In this document: positions 43,646 through 54,953 of the stretch, piece after piece
Layout of the letters: every line of letters starts with the position of its first letter
Numbering within the stretch: the first letter of the stretch is position 1
NCBI RefSeq assembly: GCF_963678635.1
Contig: NC_087067.1
Span: forward strand, 3,419,072 to 3,483,071
Length of the DNA: 64,000 nucleotides
Direction: 5' to 3'
Source: Symsagittifera roscoffensis
Taxonomy: Eukaryota; Xenacoelomorpha; Acoela; Convolutidae
Position numbers and translations under genes: made by a program
The notes under the pieces: model-generated
What the model was told of the DNA's origin: nothing
The model's input: the letters and a program-made list of their open reading frames with translations, nothing else
The model's database searches: none

Positions 43646-46053
43646 TTGAACCGCTGCTCACGCGTTAATATCAAAAAATATATCCGCGTTTCGAAAGCCC
43701 GAGCAACAACAGTCATAGGATATAAATTTACAGCAACATTTTCCGAAAAGAAAGTACATTGTTCACAAGTTTCAAACGGAAATAAAAACCGACTTGACCA
43801 TGAATCATTCTACCAAAATAATATAGAACGACTTCTACATCTCAATCCCGATGATTGTAAAAACGAGCTACTCAGACTAAACATCACAAGAAATAAAAAC
43901 ACTGACAGGAAAATAATATATTTTCGAGTCTTTGCCGATTCTGTACATCAAGCAGAACTTGAAAGATATCAAGGACACATTAAACTAGATGAAAAATACC
44001 CATACAACGGCGCACACGGAAGATTAACTTATGACATACACGATAAGCACTGGATACCACACATTGGTATAAATAATCCATCAAACTGCAAAGCAGACAC
44101 AAAAAATAAAGGATATCAAGAAATAATGTTTTTCGATTGGAAAATACAACTCGAAAAAATACAACTCACACGAGATTTATCTGATAACACAATGATCTAT
44201 CAAGGAATTAGACTACCTTGTAAAAACGATCAAGGTTATTGTGACCCTACAACACGAACACAAGCAACAATTGTTTGGTTTCACGAAGATACATGTACAA
44301 CATTTCAAGTAGCAAAAATACACGCTCGAATGATAAAATTTCACGAAAAATATTTTATACAATCAATTCCATATGAACAAGTAAATCCATCACGAAAACA
44401 AAGTACTGATTTTCGAAACATCCATAATATAGAAAATAAATTAACACATTTTCAAATATATCAAGAAACAGAACTCGCATGCAAATACAGAAATCCACTT
44501 CACAAAACACAATATTCTGAAATATTAGTTGAATACAAAAAAGGTTTCGACATGACCACTGGAAAAATAAAAATTGACCCTTATGCCACAGGTCATCCTC
44601 TAAACGAAGGAACATCATATATACCAGTTAACTTTCAAAAAAGTAATGGTCAACCTGGTGGACATCTAAAGCCACATGACACAGGAAGCACACGTTTACA
44701 AGAACTATCACTAATGAATTATTCTTATTTTGGTAATATCCACTATGATATTCACTTAGATATAAAATTAGACTACACAATTAGCCGAATTTTTCAGGAA
44801 ATGTCACTCTCTGAATTAGAAACACTTCACCAACTATGCGAATTAGAACGAACACAAATCCTACAATCACTTGCACTAGCAGTATTAAAAATACCCTACG
44901 CAGGATATTTACTATCAGGAAATAGATCAAATTTTTTAGACTACGAAGGAAACATTTTATGGTTTTATACTTGTACCAAAAAAGTATCACCACTATATGT
45001 TTTTGAAGATAAAAGATGCTATAAAAGAATCCCTATCTTTTATAAAAATAAAGTACATTTTGTTGACACACTTTCAAGACGAACATATTTCTGGGATACC
45101 GCAGTCTCATGTGGATCAGAAAATAGCCACAATGTAGTACAATTGAACCCAGATGAAGATAAATATTATCTTCTTACCCCATACCCCACATTATTGCAAT
45201 CACTCAAAAAATTTTCACCCGAAAGCATTAGAGCTATTGCTCGAAACCCAAATATCGATTTACAATCAATTGGAATATATTCAAAATCCGATATCCAACA
45301 TCACATTAGAACACAACAATTCCAGGAATTCAATCAATTGACCAAAACTTACGCAAACTTGCCGAAACCGCAGGATTTGCAGATATCTATACACAAGATT
45401 ATAGCGGATATTTTAAAGACATTAAAGACTATATATATCTAAACGGTGAAAAATACAGACCACAAGATATTTCACCTATAAATATTTTTACCTTTGTTAC
45501 ACTAAAAAATGAAATTCTCGATTTTCTAGGATGGCCCTATTACATCTTAGAAAAATTAACTATTTTATACGCAATGCTTAACTTTATAGGATTTCTTTTT
45601 TCACTTTTAAAAGGAATCTATAATACATGCGCTATACACACACAAGTAAATAGACAAGCAAGTGTAGCACGCATACTATTTGCAGGATTTTTTGGAGTTT
45701 TTTCATCATCAATAAACAAAATTCTTCTAGACGCACAAATAAAAGAATATAACACAAAAATAGCGACAAGACAGAACACGTACAACGAAGAACATAATAA
45801 TATAGAAGTAACGCCTACAGCACCACAGTTGCCACCCCTACCACATAACCATCCATTATCCTTATTCCCACGAAATTTCCGAAATTTAGCAATAACACAT
45901 AATCCAAATTTTAGACCAAACATATCGCAAAGTCCCATACAACATATAATGACACATCATTCACAAGATGAAAATACATATGAACAAATTATCGAACAAC
46001 CCCATACCACCGCTTTTCAGTCTCAAAATAATAGTTTTTTTAGCCAACGATGA
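43646..46053 (+). pseudogene. Viral-type envelope glycoprotein-like frame, frameshifted
   Basis: The first frame (to 45442) is about 590 residues, Tyr/His/Asn-rich with many Cys (for example DTCTTFQ, YTCTKK, SCGSEN). Its first ~12 residues come from flanking repeat B, so the original N-terminus and signal peptide are missing. Near 45310-45350 similarity passes to frame +1, open to TGA 46051-46053. That part has a membrane segment (about 45560-45620) and a Pro-rich cytoplasmic tail. Ectodomain, single membrane anchor and short tail fit a viral fusion glycoprotein. KRIPIFYKNKVHFVDTLSR recalls jingchuvirus-type class III glycoproteins, some captured by BEL/Pao elements, but I am unsure. One frameshift breaks it. 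Confidence 0.5.
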
Positions 46054-47766
46054 GCCGACAACTTGGATCCCTACACCGCTCAAATTCCCATCCAACCAAC
46101 CTCAACACTCCAATTACAATAATTCCACTTTTTGCTTTCCCGCCATCCGATTTCCCAACTAGTAATATAACATCAAGCATGAATTCAGACACTAATTCAG
46201 ATATTTCAGTTTTATACTCCATTTCACAACTCAATAACCCTAAAATAGAAACCCCTGATGAATTTGCAGACTCCGAACCAACTCCATCCAATAATTTTCA
46301 AACCAACTCCTCAGTTTTTTCAAAACCCCCTTTTCAACCAATCCCACCAAATAACCCACTCCCGTCCATTTCTACCCCCTTTTATGCTTCACAAGTAACA
46401 CCAACCTACTCTTCATTTCATTCAGACCGATCATCCGATTCTCCAGATATTCCCCAAATCTCCCAAGAACTCGATAATTTTATCACCCTACAACAACAAC
46501 TATTACACCCTAACACTGTCACTGTAAATCAGATTTCTTCCACAATAGAATCCTCAAACCCACCTACCCCTACACCCTCTTCAGCTTATACTGCATCATT
46601 AGCACAATCATCCACATCCACCGAATCATCAAATAGCACTAATAGAGCTTATCGCACTTTTAAAAGAAAATTCCCAAACCATCCATTCCCAACCAAACCA
46701 GGAACAGCCCGTGAATATATTAATCATCCACATCACACCAACACGAAAGATTTCCTAGCAATCACCCTACCTTCATTTCCACAGTATACTTTAAACACCC
46801 CTCACGACACTAACGACACACGTAGTTTTATAGATGAACATGTTTTAATGCCTACACTTCATTGGACAACATATTATCATTTTACTAATCCCCTTTGCCT
46901 ACCGTTATCTAATACTCATAACGATATAGAACGGAATAAAGATATGCTATATCGACTCACCACACCACTAACACATAGACATTTTACCTATATAGGATAT
47001 AAAAAATCACTAAAAATATTCCCTGCACCCCGAGCTAACGAATTTACACTAGAATATTACGACCATAATATCATCCGAACTAATCAAGATCAATTTTTAG
47101 ATGACGACCGCTTCGCTAACCCACAACTAACAGAAATTTTTTTTTATCAAAACACCATTTGTATTTACACTCAATATATTTGATCGAAAATATGATCACA
47201 TCATTTCTGAAGCACTAACTGATATGCAAGCTTACGAAAGTTTTAAAGAAAAATTTCAATTATTTTCACTAACCTTCCACTTCCTTGCACCACATGAACG
47301 CGATTTGCACTGCTCACACGACATAATGTTACGCACTAAATAAACCCACACATATACATATTATCGCTTCATACAAAATCATTTTGATCTACACACTCCA
47401 TCAAGACAACCACACCACCGTTTTCAGTTTCTTAATTCAAAGTACACTTCGCCATTTTTTCTAAATTTCACATATTGCATCAAAGATACTAACCTCCACG
47501 GCATCCTCCGCAATTATGACCCAATAACACAAATGTATATATTTTGTCCCATCGCGAAGACCTTTAATGCTGAAGAATCCAGACCCTTCCTTATCCCACA
47601 TGAATTTATCCAACCTATAGAAATCCCTATATTAGAATTCATCCATAATACTAAATACAATCACAAAATATATAATCTCATTCAAAACACACCTTATGAG
47701 TTTGCAGTTGGCACCGAAGAACTAAAAACTATTAAAGCACTTGCTTTGGCCACTGCTTCAAACTAA
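46050..47766 (+). pseudogene. Second frame of the insert: disordered N-terminus, unknown C-terminal domain
   Basis: ATG 46050 overlaps the TGA of the preceding frame (ATGA), suggesting coupled translation. Residues 1-215 are Ser/Pro/Thr/Asn-rich and surely disordered. From FKRKFPNHPFPTKPG on it becomes a His/Tyr/Phe-rich globular domain. An 8-9 T run near 47137-47146 precedes a shift to frame +1 (47161 onward), where coding continues. A TAA at 47341-47343 interrupts it. The same frame then runs on to TAA 47764-47766, with YDPITQMYIFCPIAK and EFIQPIEIPILEF. About 570 codons in all. No family is recognised. It could be a nucleoprotein-like, phosphoprotein-like or accessory product. Confidence 0.5.
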
Positions 47767-47883
47767 AAACATCATTCGCATACTAACAACATTCAATTAT
47801 TACAACATTAAGCAAAATTACTAACAAATTCAGACATGATACACGACATCTTCCCCCACGGTTTTTTCCCCTACGACTAACAG

Positions 47884-47960
47884 GTAAGTATAATTTATAC
47901 ATATTCTTCACTAATAAATTTAAATTAATACTAACCATTCTTTACTCATGTCTCATTTAG
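47884..47960 (+). other. Predicted short spliceosomal intron in insert
   Basis: CAG|GTAAGTATA is a strong 5' splice site. TACTAAC (47929-47935) is a perfect branch-point consensus, followed by pyrimidine-rich TTCTTTACTCATGTCTCATTTAG|. The 77-bp length is typical of small invertebrate introns. A second TACTAAC plus CACACAG acceptor ends at 48257 and could be an alternative. Confidence 0.55.
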
Positions 47961-49598
47961 ATTTTTAGTCTTCATCCCACGATCATCTGCAAAAAACAGA
48001 AAAGAAAAATAAAAAAAGTTGTTAAAATTCTTCTAAACTCAATTAATATTTTGCACTAGATAAATATAATAAAATTCATACGAATGTAGTAAATTAATAT
48101 ATAAATTGTTTCCCCAAAAGCAGTAAATTTCATAATGATGAAAATTTGTAACTTAACTTTTCCCCAAAAACTAGCAGTAAAATTAAAATTCTATGTAATA
48201 AATTGATAAAATGAAAAGGCAGTACTAACCTTTTGATATTTTCATTCACTCACACAGGAATTCTATCCAAACTCGCACAGCTCGCCCACGAAGAATTGTT
48301 TAAATAATGAATTTCAGTTTCAAGTTTTCACACTCAACAACTCAAACACACGATAACAAGTTTCAAACTTTCCTTTAACCCGGTTGGAATAGAATTATAT
48401 ACTAAACCAAACTAACCAACGCAGCTTACTAAACACCACAAATCATAAAATAACAGCATGACTAAGAAAAGAAAACCAACGGTACCCAAACCGGATTAAC
48501 CCAGTTTAAAACTGGATAATTTATTCTTTTGAAGACTATTATAAAGTCTAAGAAAGAAATATTAAAACACAAAAAAGTCGAAAAACAAAACCATAACAAA
48601 AACATTTTGATTTTTGAAAAAAAGGACACAACCAACGGAACATAAGAAAGACCACCATAAACCCAACATAAAACGTTATCACATAACAGGACCTCTCACA
48701 GAAACCGCACGAAATCATACTCCCACTCCTGGCCTAACCCACCAGAGAGGACGTCCTGAGCATGCTCTATAGCCGGCCTAACCCACCGCGCTACATCCAC
48801 GCTTTGTGACCACACTTCTATTTTTAATAAGAGGTACTCAAGGGTGAATAACTCTTCAAAATAACCGAACTAAAACAAAATGCTTTTGTGAAAACAACTA
48901 ACCAAAATCATAATTAAAACACTGAACTAATAAAAATTTTATAAAATGTAAATCATACTTTGCAGTATATAGATCAGCATACAACAACAAAGACGAACAT
49001 CCAAAGACAAAATGACCCCACTACACTCGAAAAAGTATGACCAGCCACAACCAATATGCCGTCCACAATCACAACTCAAAGGATTTAGAGTACGACTTGA
49101 CTTCGCAGAAAAGGACTTCATTGAATTAGACCAATGACCACCTCGATGTTCAAGTATACGTACAGATCCGAGTTACAAGGCATCCCCTCCACGCACAATC
49201 TCCACGCCATTCCCAGACGAGGTCGAACACAAAACAAGTTCTCTACATAAAACAGAAAAACCCGTCATAGCAAACCATTCTGAAATCAGATTGATTTCGT
49301 TGGGAAACACCGTCGTTGTCACAAGAAGACACAACGATTGATGTCCCTAACTCAAGCGTCCTGGAACTTCTCTAACAAGAGGAACCGGACAAGAATACGA
49401 TGTTCGCCCAATACCAACGTTCATCATCCATCCTTTGAATTGCAGAAAGATAATTGTAAAAAACTCTGTAAAACCCGGATGGGTGGAACCTGATCCAAAC
49501 TACATTTTATGATTGGATAAATTAGATATTTTACCACTGTAAAGTATTTAATATTAACCAATCATGATCCATCTAACTAACAACCCACTTATTTGTAA

Positions 49599-49626
49599 GT
49601 GCTGAAATTACTTGTAATTTCAGCAC
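49599..49626. other. Perfect 13-bp hairpin near 3' end of insert
   Basis: GTGCTGAAATTAC (49599-49611) and GTAATTTCAGCAC (49614-49626) are exact reverse complements separated by TT. It may be a terminator-like or packaging-type structure, or chance. Confidence 0.9.
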
Positions 49627-50339
49627 CAGAGAGATTTGAATTTAACTTAGAAATTAGTTGCCTCTCCAAGAGAACTTCAGCAGCCGCAACAAACCAGTAT
49701 ACCCTAGATCTATTGAGCCTAGCAGAGACTAGTTAAACACCCTGAGACTAGAAAGTATAAGAGTAAGATTAGAATCGGTATTAGACTAAGAAGTTGCACG
49801 AATCTATCCGGCCGAAAAAAAGATAGCGTGACGAGCAGACGGTGTACCCTATCCGAAATTACTCTATGAGTTAATAACATCAAACTTAACTCAATTATCT
49901 CACATTGGCATAAGTGGCAAAGTTCAAATCCTAAAAACTTTACATAAAAATGATTATTGGTAAAAGATTTTTGAACTTCCGTCAGAAGTGCCTAGATATA
50001 TAGTCAAAAATTGTCTAAAGAAAAAACCACACCTGGTGCAAATATTTTTGACCAATGAGTCTGCTCATGTATCAGGGCAAAATTATGAGTATTTCAGCTG
50101 CCCTTCAAAGCTGATGGGAAAAAAATTGCCCAAAAAAATTGATATAAATACTGAAAAAAAAGAAGAAAGGAATGACTTTTTTCAAAAAATTTTGCCTTCC
50201 TTTTATCTCCTTACATGCGATGTCAATTGCAAAAAAATATATTATGCGTCGGCTCTTTCTCCTTTTCCCCCCACCTGCAAATTTTTACATGTAAATTTGT
50301 TGACCACATTGACCGATTGTTATGAAAATTTACATACAG

Positions 50340-51125
50340 ACTAATAAGGTCATGACAAACATATTTGGTCTTCATACTCAACCTCGTAAAACCACTCGCT
50401 ACACTAATAAGTTGAAACTGGGGCTCTTTTCCAGTTCCCCCCTTTCAAAATACTGAGTTTTTTGTTTGTTTTACGTTTTATTACGGCTAAATGCGCGATG
50501 TTACGATGTACAGTATGAAGAAAAAATCTGATCATAGTTGTCGATTCGTTCACCAAGCCAAAACTTATGGTCTTATTGTTCCGACTTTTGATACGAAAGT
50601 AACGGAATATTTGTGCTCGGGGTGGGTGTTTTTTTTTCTTCAGACAAATTTTGACTTTTTAACTAGCCACTTTTGACGGAATGTTTTTTATATCATTCGA
50701 AAGCTATTGTTGTCCTGAGCCTAAATTCGAAAAGATATTTCACCTGTGATCATTTTTCGTAAAGTTATGAGGGTTTAAAGATAGCCATTTTGACCAATTT
50801 GGGACAATTAACGCGCGATATAATTCGCGCTATTAACGCGTCAGCGGAGATTTAATCCGTCTTAGAAATCGTTCCAAATTGGTTAAAAGAAGCTTATTTG
50901 CCATAATTGATTTTGTTATAAGGAGCGAAATCTATTGTTTTGTACTTTATATGGCGTGTGGGGGGATGATTTTCATCAAAAAAAAATTTCAAAGTTTAGA
51001 AAAAAAAATTTTCATTTTATTTTATTTGTTTTTTTTAATGTTTTTTTTTTTGTTATTACTGCTCCATAAATGTTAAAAGGCAGTCGGAACTTTCAGGGCT
51101 TCGCCCTGATACGAGCAGTCTTGTT
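50340..51125 (+). repeat. Longest dispersed repeat B copy
   Basis: It runs from AATAAGGTCATGACAAACATATTTGG through GACTTTTGATACGAAAGTAACGG and GCGCTATTAACGCGTCAGCGG. It ends AGGGCTTCGCCCTGATACGAGCAGTC. The end carries a short inverted repeat (AGGGC-TTC-GCCCT). The left part recurs inverted at 58650-58770 and directly at 59210-59290. A frame at 49988-50344 just upstream shows no protein-like features. Confidence 0.75.
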
Positions 51126-51651
51126 TCAATTTGGAATTAATTAGAAAGCCAACTGCGCATGTTATAAGAACGCACATATTGCGCGTTAATTATTATAAAT
51201 TGGCCAATTTAGCTATTTTCATACGCCCATAACTTTACAAAACAGATGAATTGAAAAAAATACCTAAAAAAAAAGGCTTATGGATTGAAACGGGGTGCAT
51301 CACAAAATTTATATGTTACTAGTTGACCAGATTACCTAACAATTGCTTCTCTGGCATTCTGAAAAATTTGTTTTATTCAGTTTTTCTAAAATGAAATTAA
51401 CTGATCCTCGTATCAGAGCAAAGCCCTGAAAATTTCGACTGCATTTTAAAATCTATGGAGAAGTGTTCGCTTTAAAAAACGGATGAATTAAAAAATAAAA
51501 AAAACTTTCAAAAGTCTTCCAAAGTTTGTGAGAATATATTCATGAAATAATGACTGATGTTTGTGCATGGGCAATAAAAAACGGGGCACTAAACAATAGG
51601 TCACCAAAAACGGGGCGTTAAAAAACGGTAAAATATTCAAAGAAGCCCAAG
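51126..51651. repeat. Inverted repeat B fragments before protease exon 2
   Basis: 51170-51245 (GCGCGTTAATTATTATAAATTGG…) and 51405-51500 (CCTCGTATCAGAGCAAAGCCCTGAAAATTTCGACTGC) are separate, reverse-oriented pieces of repeat B. The acceptor of exon 2 (GAAGCCCAAG) follows. Confidence 0.7.
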
Positions 51652-51839
51652 TTGGGGCCACAAGCAAACAACATTTGCGGCGGAACTGTGTTCATGAATC
51701 ACTGGGTCATCACTCATGCAAGTTGTGCATCCAAAAAGAAGAACCAACCAGTTACCATTCAGTACAAAGACTTCACAAATGAAGCTGGACTAAAGAAAGA
51801 GTATCCAGTCAGCAAAGAGGATATTCACGTGTCAAAGAA
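51652..51839 (+). CDS. Catalytically dead chymotrypsin-fold protein, exon 2 (His57 region)
   Basis: The exon follows acceptor CCCAAG| and joins exon 1 in phase 0 to give VILQLGPQANNICGGTVF. The CGG (Cys42 region) and the strand FMNHWVIT are standard S1 features. The next residues read T-H-A-S-C, where active enzymes have T-A-A-H-C. The His57 position (residue 67) is therefore Ser, while the Cys52-Cys68 disulfide (C42-C58) is kept. The 60-loop is Lys-rich. It ends AA|GTAAGT in phase 2. Family membership is clear; loss of the general base is directly visible. Confidence 0.85.
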
Positions 51840-52133
51840 GTAAGTTTTGGACTAGCTCAAGTAATTCTGACCCTCAGTTGTTTTGTACAGACACGCAAAA
51901 AAGTTTCAGCTTTTTCTCTAATATTTGAATTTAGTTTTTGAACAACTATCAAAAAATTGACATACTTAAAAATTTGGCGATGTTGTGAAATTAACACTTT
52001 TTTTAAAGTTTTTGCTTCATAGCTAGCAAATTAAGCGTTCACCCATAACAACAAACACTGTTGGAGAGTTAAAAAAACTCATTACAAAACCGAAAAGTTT
52101 TAGGAAAATGTTTTATAAAACAAGCAATATAGG
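51840..52133 (+). other. Protease intron 2, proximal part
   Basis: AT-rich intron starting GTAAGTTTTGG. No element is recognised before the gypsy LTR at 52134. Confidence 0.7.
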
Positions 52134-52353
52134 TGTAATATCTTATGCGGTATCGGGTGAAAACTAATGATAATTCAAGAATGTATTCTGGTTCACTTGA
52201 ATTAAGTTTTCTTTTCTTTTTCTAAAGTTAGTCACCGAGAGTGATACTGCAGAATCAAAACTTTGAGTTCTTAGCTGTGTGCCAATGTCACTGCACACAT
52301 GACCTTGGGCACATAATTGATAATAATTGATACCACTGAAGGTTAGTATGACA
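52134..52353 (-). repeat. 3' LTR of reverse gypsy element
   Basis: On the minus strand it begins TGTCATACTAACCTTCAGTGG and ends AAGATATTACA. The element-side flank (CCTTGAGGTGGGTA) is a weak polypurine tract. Confidence 0.85.
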
Positions 52354-52479
52354 TACCCACCTCAAGGGGAAAATAAAATTTTCAATATATGAAATAATTT
52401 ATGTTAAAAAGAGTTTAATACACTCAGTTCACAGATAGTTTCTGAATTTGAAAGATTAGTAGGTTGGATTTTCAATTCT

Positions 52480-53900
52480 TAGTTTTCTTCGAAGTTGATT
52501 CTCCAGCAAGGATTCCAATCCGTTCGTTTGTCCAGCATTGCAAAGCCGAATTTTCTCCGGAATAAATGTCTCTCTAGTATATGTAACTTGGACTCTACGG
52601 GCCTGTACTTCGTTCTTGGAAGTCTGTTAGTCTCTTCCAGTATTCCTGGAGTGCAGCCTTGGGAACTGCTCCCCCTGACAACTCCTCCGATATTTCCTTG
52701 ATGGAATGTTTGACTGGGTCTCCAAACTGTTTTGGCTCATTGCTCTTAGTTTGTCTAGAACTTCGTCTTACTCCTGATTCTTCGGCGCTAGAGTCATCAG
52801 AAGCCCCTGACGAGGCTCAAATATTGTGTCCCTTTCGGATACTGGCTGGACATTCCCTCTGAGGTCGTCCGCGACTTTTTGGACCCCCTTTTAAGAACTT
52901 GCTCTGCAAGATTCTCCCACTCCGCCGGTGCCAAATTCTGGTTTTGAAACATGTCCAGGATATCCTCCGGACGTGTTTGTGAATCAATTGTCTTTGGTTT
53001 GGCCTTTTTTTGGTTTTCGGGGTGGAGCTCGCGTGAAAGTTTTTGTTCGAGGTATCCAAAGTTGACGTTCATTGTTCGTTGCCCTAGTCAACTGCAACAG
53101 CAGATTGTAGTAGCAGTTTTCCCGGTTTATCGTCTGATTTCTTTCGCTTCGTCTTCTTTTCGCACTTCTCTAGACCGATCTCTTCCTGAGTTTTTGGTCC
53201 AGGTATCGAACTAGGACAAGCTGTTTTTGATGGCTAGATTTAGACCCCCTCCGGCTTCCGTGTCCTTTGAGGTTACGACTGTTTGGCTTTGTTGAAACCG
53301 ATCCACCGGGTTCACAAAATCTGCAACTTCCACGGCCTGTCGTAATTCTTCATCCGGCTCAATATCCTCTAGCATTTCAGGGGAACTAATTCTTAAGAAT
53401 TTTTTATTTGGTTCTGCCGAAGGACTCTTGCTCTCGCTCCGCGTTTTCTCTTGTGATAGGAACGTTTTCGCTTGAGCGATGTCTGATTTCCTGTAAATAG
53501 ATCCTGTTTACGTCTTGACCATCTAATCAGTTTCTGTCGCTATTTTCCCCTTCAGCGGTTTCATCAGCGCTTGTCCGCTCTTGCATAACGGATCCTTACG
53601 CAGAATCGTTTTCTGTGGAGACTGCCTGTTTTTCTTCTCCTTATCTTCTGTGAACCCCTCCTCCCAGGAGTATATCATCTCCTTTCGTATTTCTGAGTTC
53701 GATAACCCTGTTTCCTCGACAATCCACCGTATGTCGTTTTTCGCAGCATCTCTCTTTTCCTGATTCCAACGAGCGTTCGCCTCCAGAAATTCTTTGAGAG
53801 CTTTTGCTCTCTGACGATCCCTGTCTGAAAGTACTTGCTGCTTGTGCAGCGGACTGGTGTCCCTGCTGAATTCCCCCTTTCTGACTATCTTCAGGTTCTC
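52480..53900 (-). pseudogene. Gypsy Pol C-terminal region (reverse element)
   Basis: Several minus-strand frames continue the polyprotein after integrase, with Lys/Glu/Gln-rich, low-complexity content (for example HPENQKKAKPKTIDSQTRPED). Near 52640-52800 an RRSSR basic patch and DPVKHSIK correspond to the Pol tail fragments at 1221 and 7182. Repeated frame changes and stops show decay. Function of this region is unknown. Confidence 0.55.
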
Positions 53901-54953
53901 CCGGGATTGGTCAATTCTTCGTTATAGTTGCGATGCCGTTAATGCCGATCGTTCCAAGTGTTGTTTGTCTAAAAAGTCAGAATTGATTATACACTTATAC
54001 CGTACGATTTTATATTTTTTTTTGGTAGTCTGCCAAAATATGCCTGAAAAGGAGATACTTGAATAGTTTTCTGCTTGTTCCACTGTAGGACTCGCATTAT
54101 GGTACTAAGACAGGGTTTGATCGCTCTATTGTTTTCTTCTTTTTATGGTTTGTATCGTTCGCTCTACTAGACCGCAACCTCGATGGTCCCCCACCGGACA
54201 GAATTTTTGTTCGATATTGAGTTCAGTGCATTTTTTTGTTAGTGTTCCCTTAAACCCTGAAAATTGGTCGGATCATATTGATTCCAGAATGACGTGTATG
54301 TGTATATACGATTTCAAGAATTTTACCGTACACTTTCCACTTGTTGACTTAGTAACCTTTACCGACGGGAATTTTGAGAATCTATCAATAGCTACTAGAA
54401 GGTAGATCTTTTTTCCTCGGTGGTTCTCTAACGGTCCCGCATAGTCAAATTGTACTTACTCTCCCGGCTGCGTGAGCATTGGCAGTGGTTTTGACGCATT
54501 TTTTGGAATAAGATATTAGACGTTCTTTTCATATCTGGTGCAACTACGACACTCTTCCGCTAGATTCATTATGTCCTTGTGCATATGTGGCCACCACAAG
54601 TTTGCTGACACTCCTAGCATAGCCTCTTGACCCGGATGTCCCCGGTGAATCCTTTTGATTACAGCTTGTCTTAGTTGGAGGGGTATTGCCATTCGATTGT
54701 TCACCATAATGCAATCGTCTTGCACCGCCATCTGCGACCATAATGGGTTCGTGAACGGTCCCATCAGCTCGAACCCCTCTTTGTCTCCTCTCTCTATGAC
54801 TCGTCGGAGGCGGTCCATCCATGTGTCTTCGGTCGTCAGTTCTGCCAGGAGACTCTTATCGAACAACTTCGATAGATTGTATAATGACTCCTCCGTCTGC
54901 TGTTTTTGCAATTTCTGTTTTTTGAGTGTTTTGGGTAGTTCTATTGCACACAC
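53901..54953 (-). pseudogene. Gypsy integrase (reverse element)
   Basis: The N-terminal part (54516-54953) has KRIHRGHPGQEAMLG and CRSCTRYEKN, a complete HHCC zinc finger. The core follows in shifted frames with QFDYAGPLEN (Asp), then SDQFSGFKGT preceded by an in-frame TGA (second Asp), and GCGLVERTIQTIKR (Glu). All acidic residues can be found but the frame is broken repeatedly. Confidence 0.85.

Larger units (their letters stand above)
41936..43682 (+). other. Protease intron 1, part before the viral-type insert
   Basis: It contains a hAT-type MITE (42242-42658), the second copy of the segmental duplication (42430-42940) and another MITE remnant (42945-43060). It ends in an inverted repeat B piece (43560-43682), interrupted by the large insert. 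No exon signal was seen. Confidence 0.7.
43683..49880 (+). mobile_element. ~6.2-kb insert with viral-type glycoprotein cassette
   Basis: Repeat B (inverted) stops at about 43682 (GTTAATATCAAAAAATATA) and resumes near 49880 (AACTCAATTATCTCACATTGG). The 6.2 kb between is a later insertion. It has a different base bias (A-rich, G-poor on the plus strand). It carries two coupled long frames followed by ~2.1 kb of non-coding sequence with intron signals and a hairpin. No RT, integrase, LTR pair or terminal inverted repeat was found, so it looks like a 5'-truncated element or integrated viral sequence. Ends are approximate. Confidence 0.6.
47767..49880 (+). other. Non-coding 3' part of the insert
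   Basis: About 2.1 kb with no long frame, A-rich and G-poor until about 48.7 kb. It includes a predicted intron (47884-47960), a second acceptor with TACTAAC branch motif (48223-48257), and a hairpin at 49599-49626. A GGCCTAACCCACC motif is repeated at about 48731 and 48775. A TATAAGAG sequence near 49758 could be a promoter element. No LTR pair was found. Confidence 0.5.

Noticed and set aside
48700..48830. tRNA-derived SINE on the minus strand
   Set aside because: A weak A-box-like GTAGCGCGGTGGGTTA is present but no B box follows at a suitable distance.
43683..49880. Maverick/Polinton or other large DNA transposon
   Set aside because: No DNA polymerase, retroviral-like integrase, ATPase or capsid genes and no terminal inverted repeats in the insert.
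49988..50344. 118-codon frame upstream of repeat B
   Set aside because: Overlaps the edge of repeat B; homologous stretches in other copies are not open.
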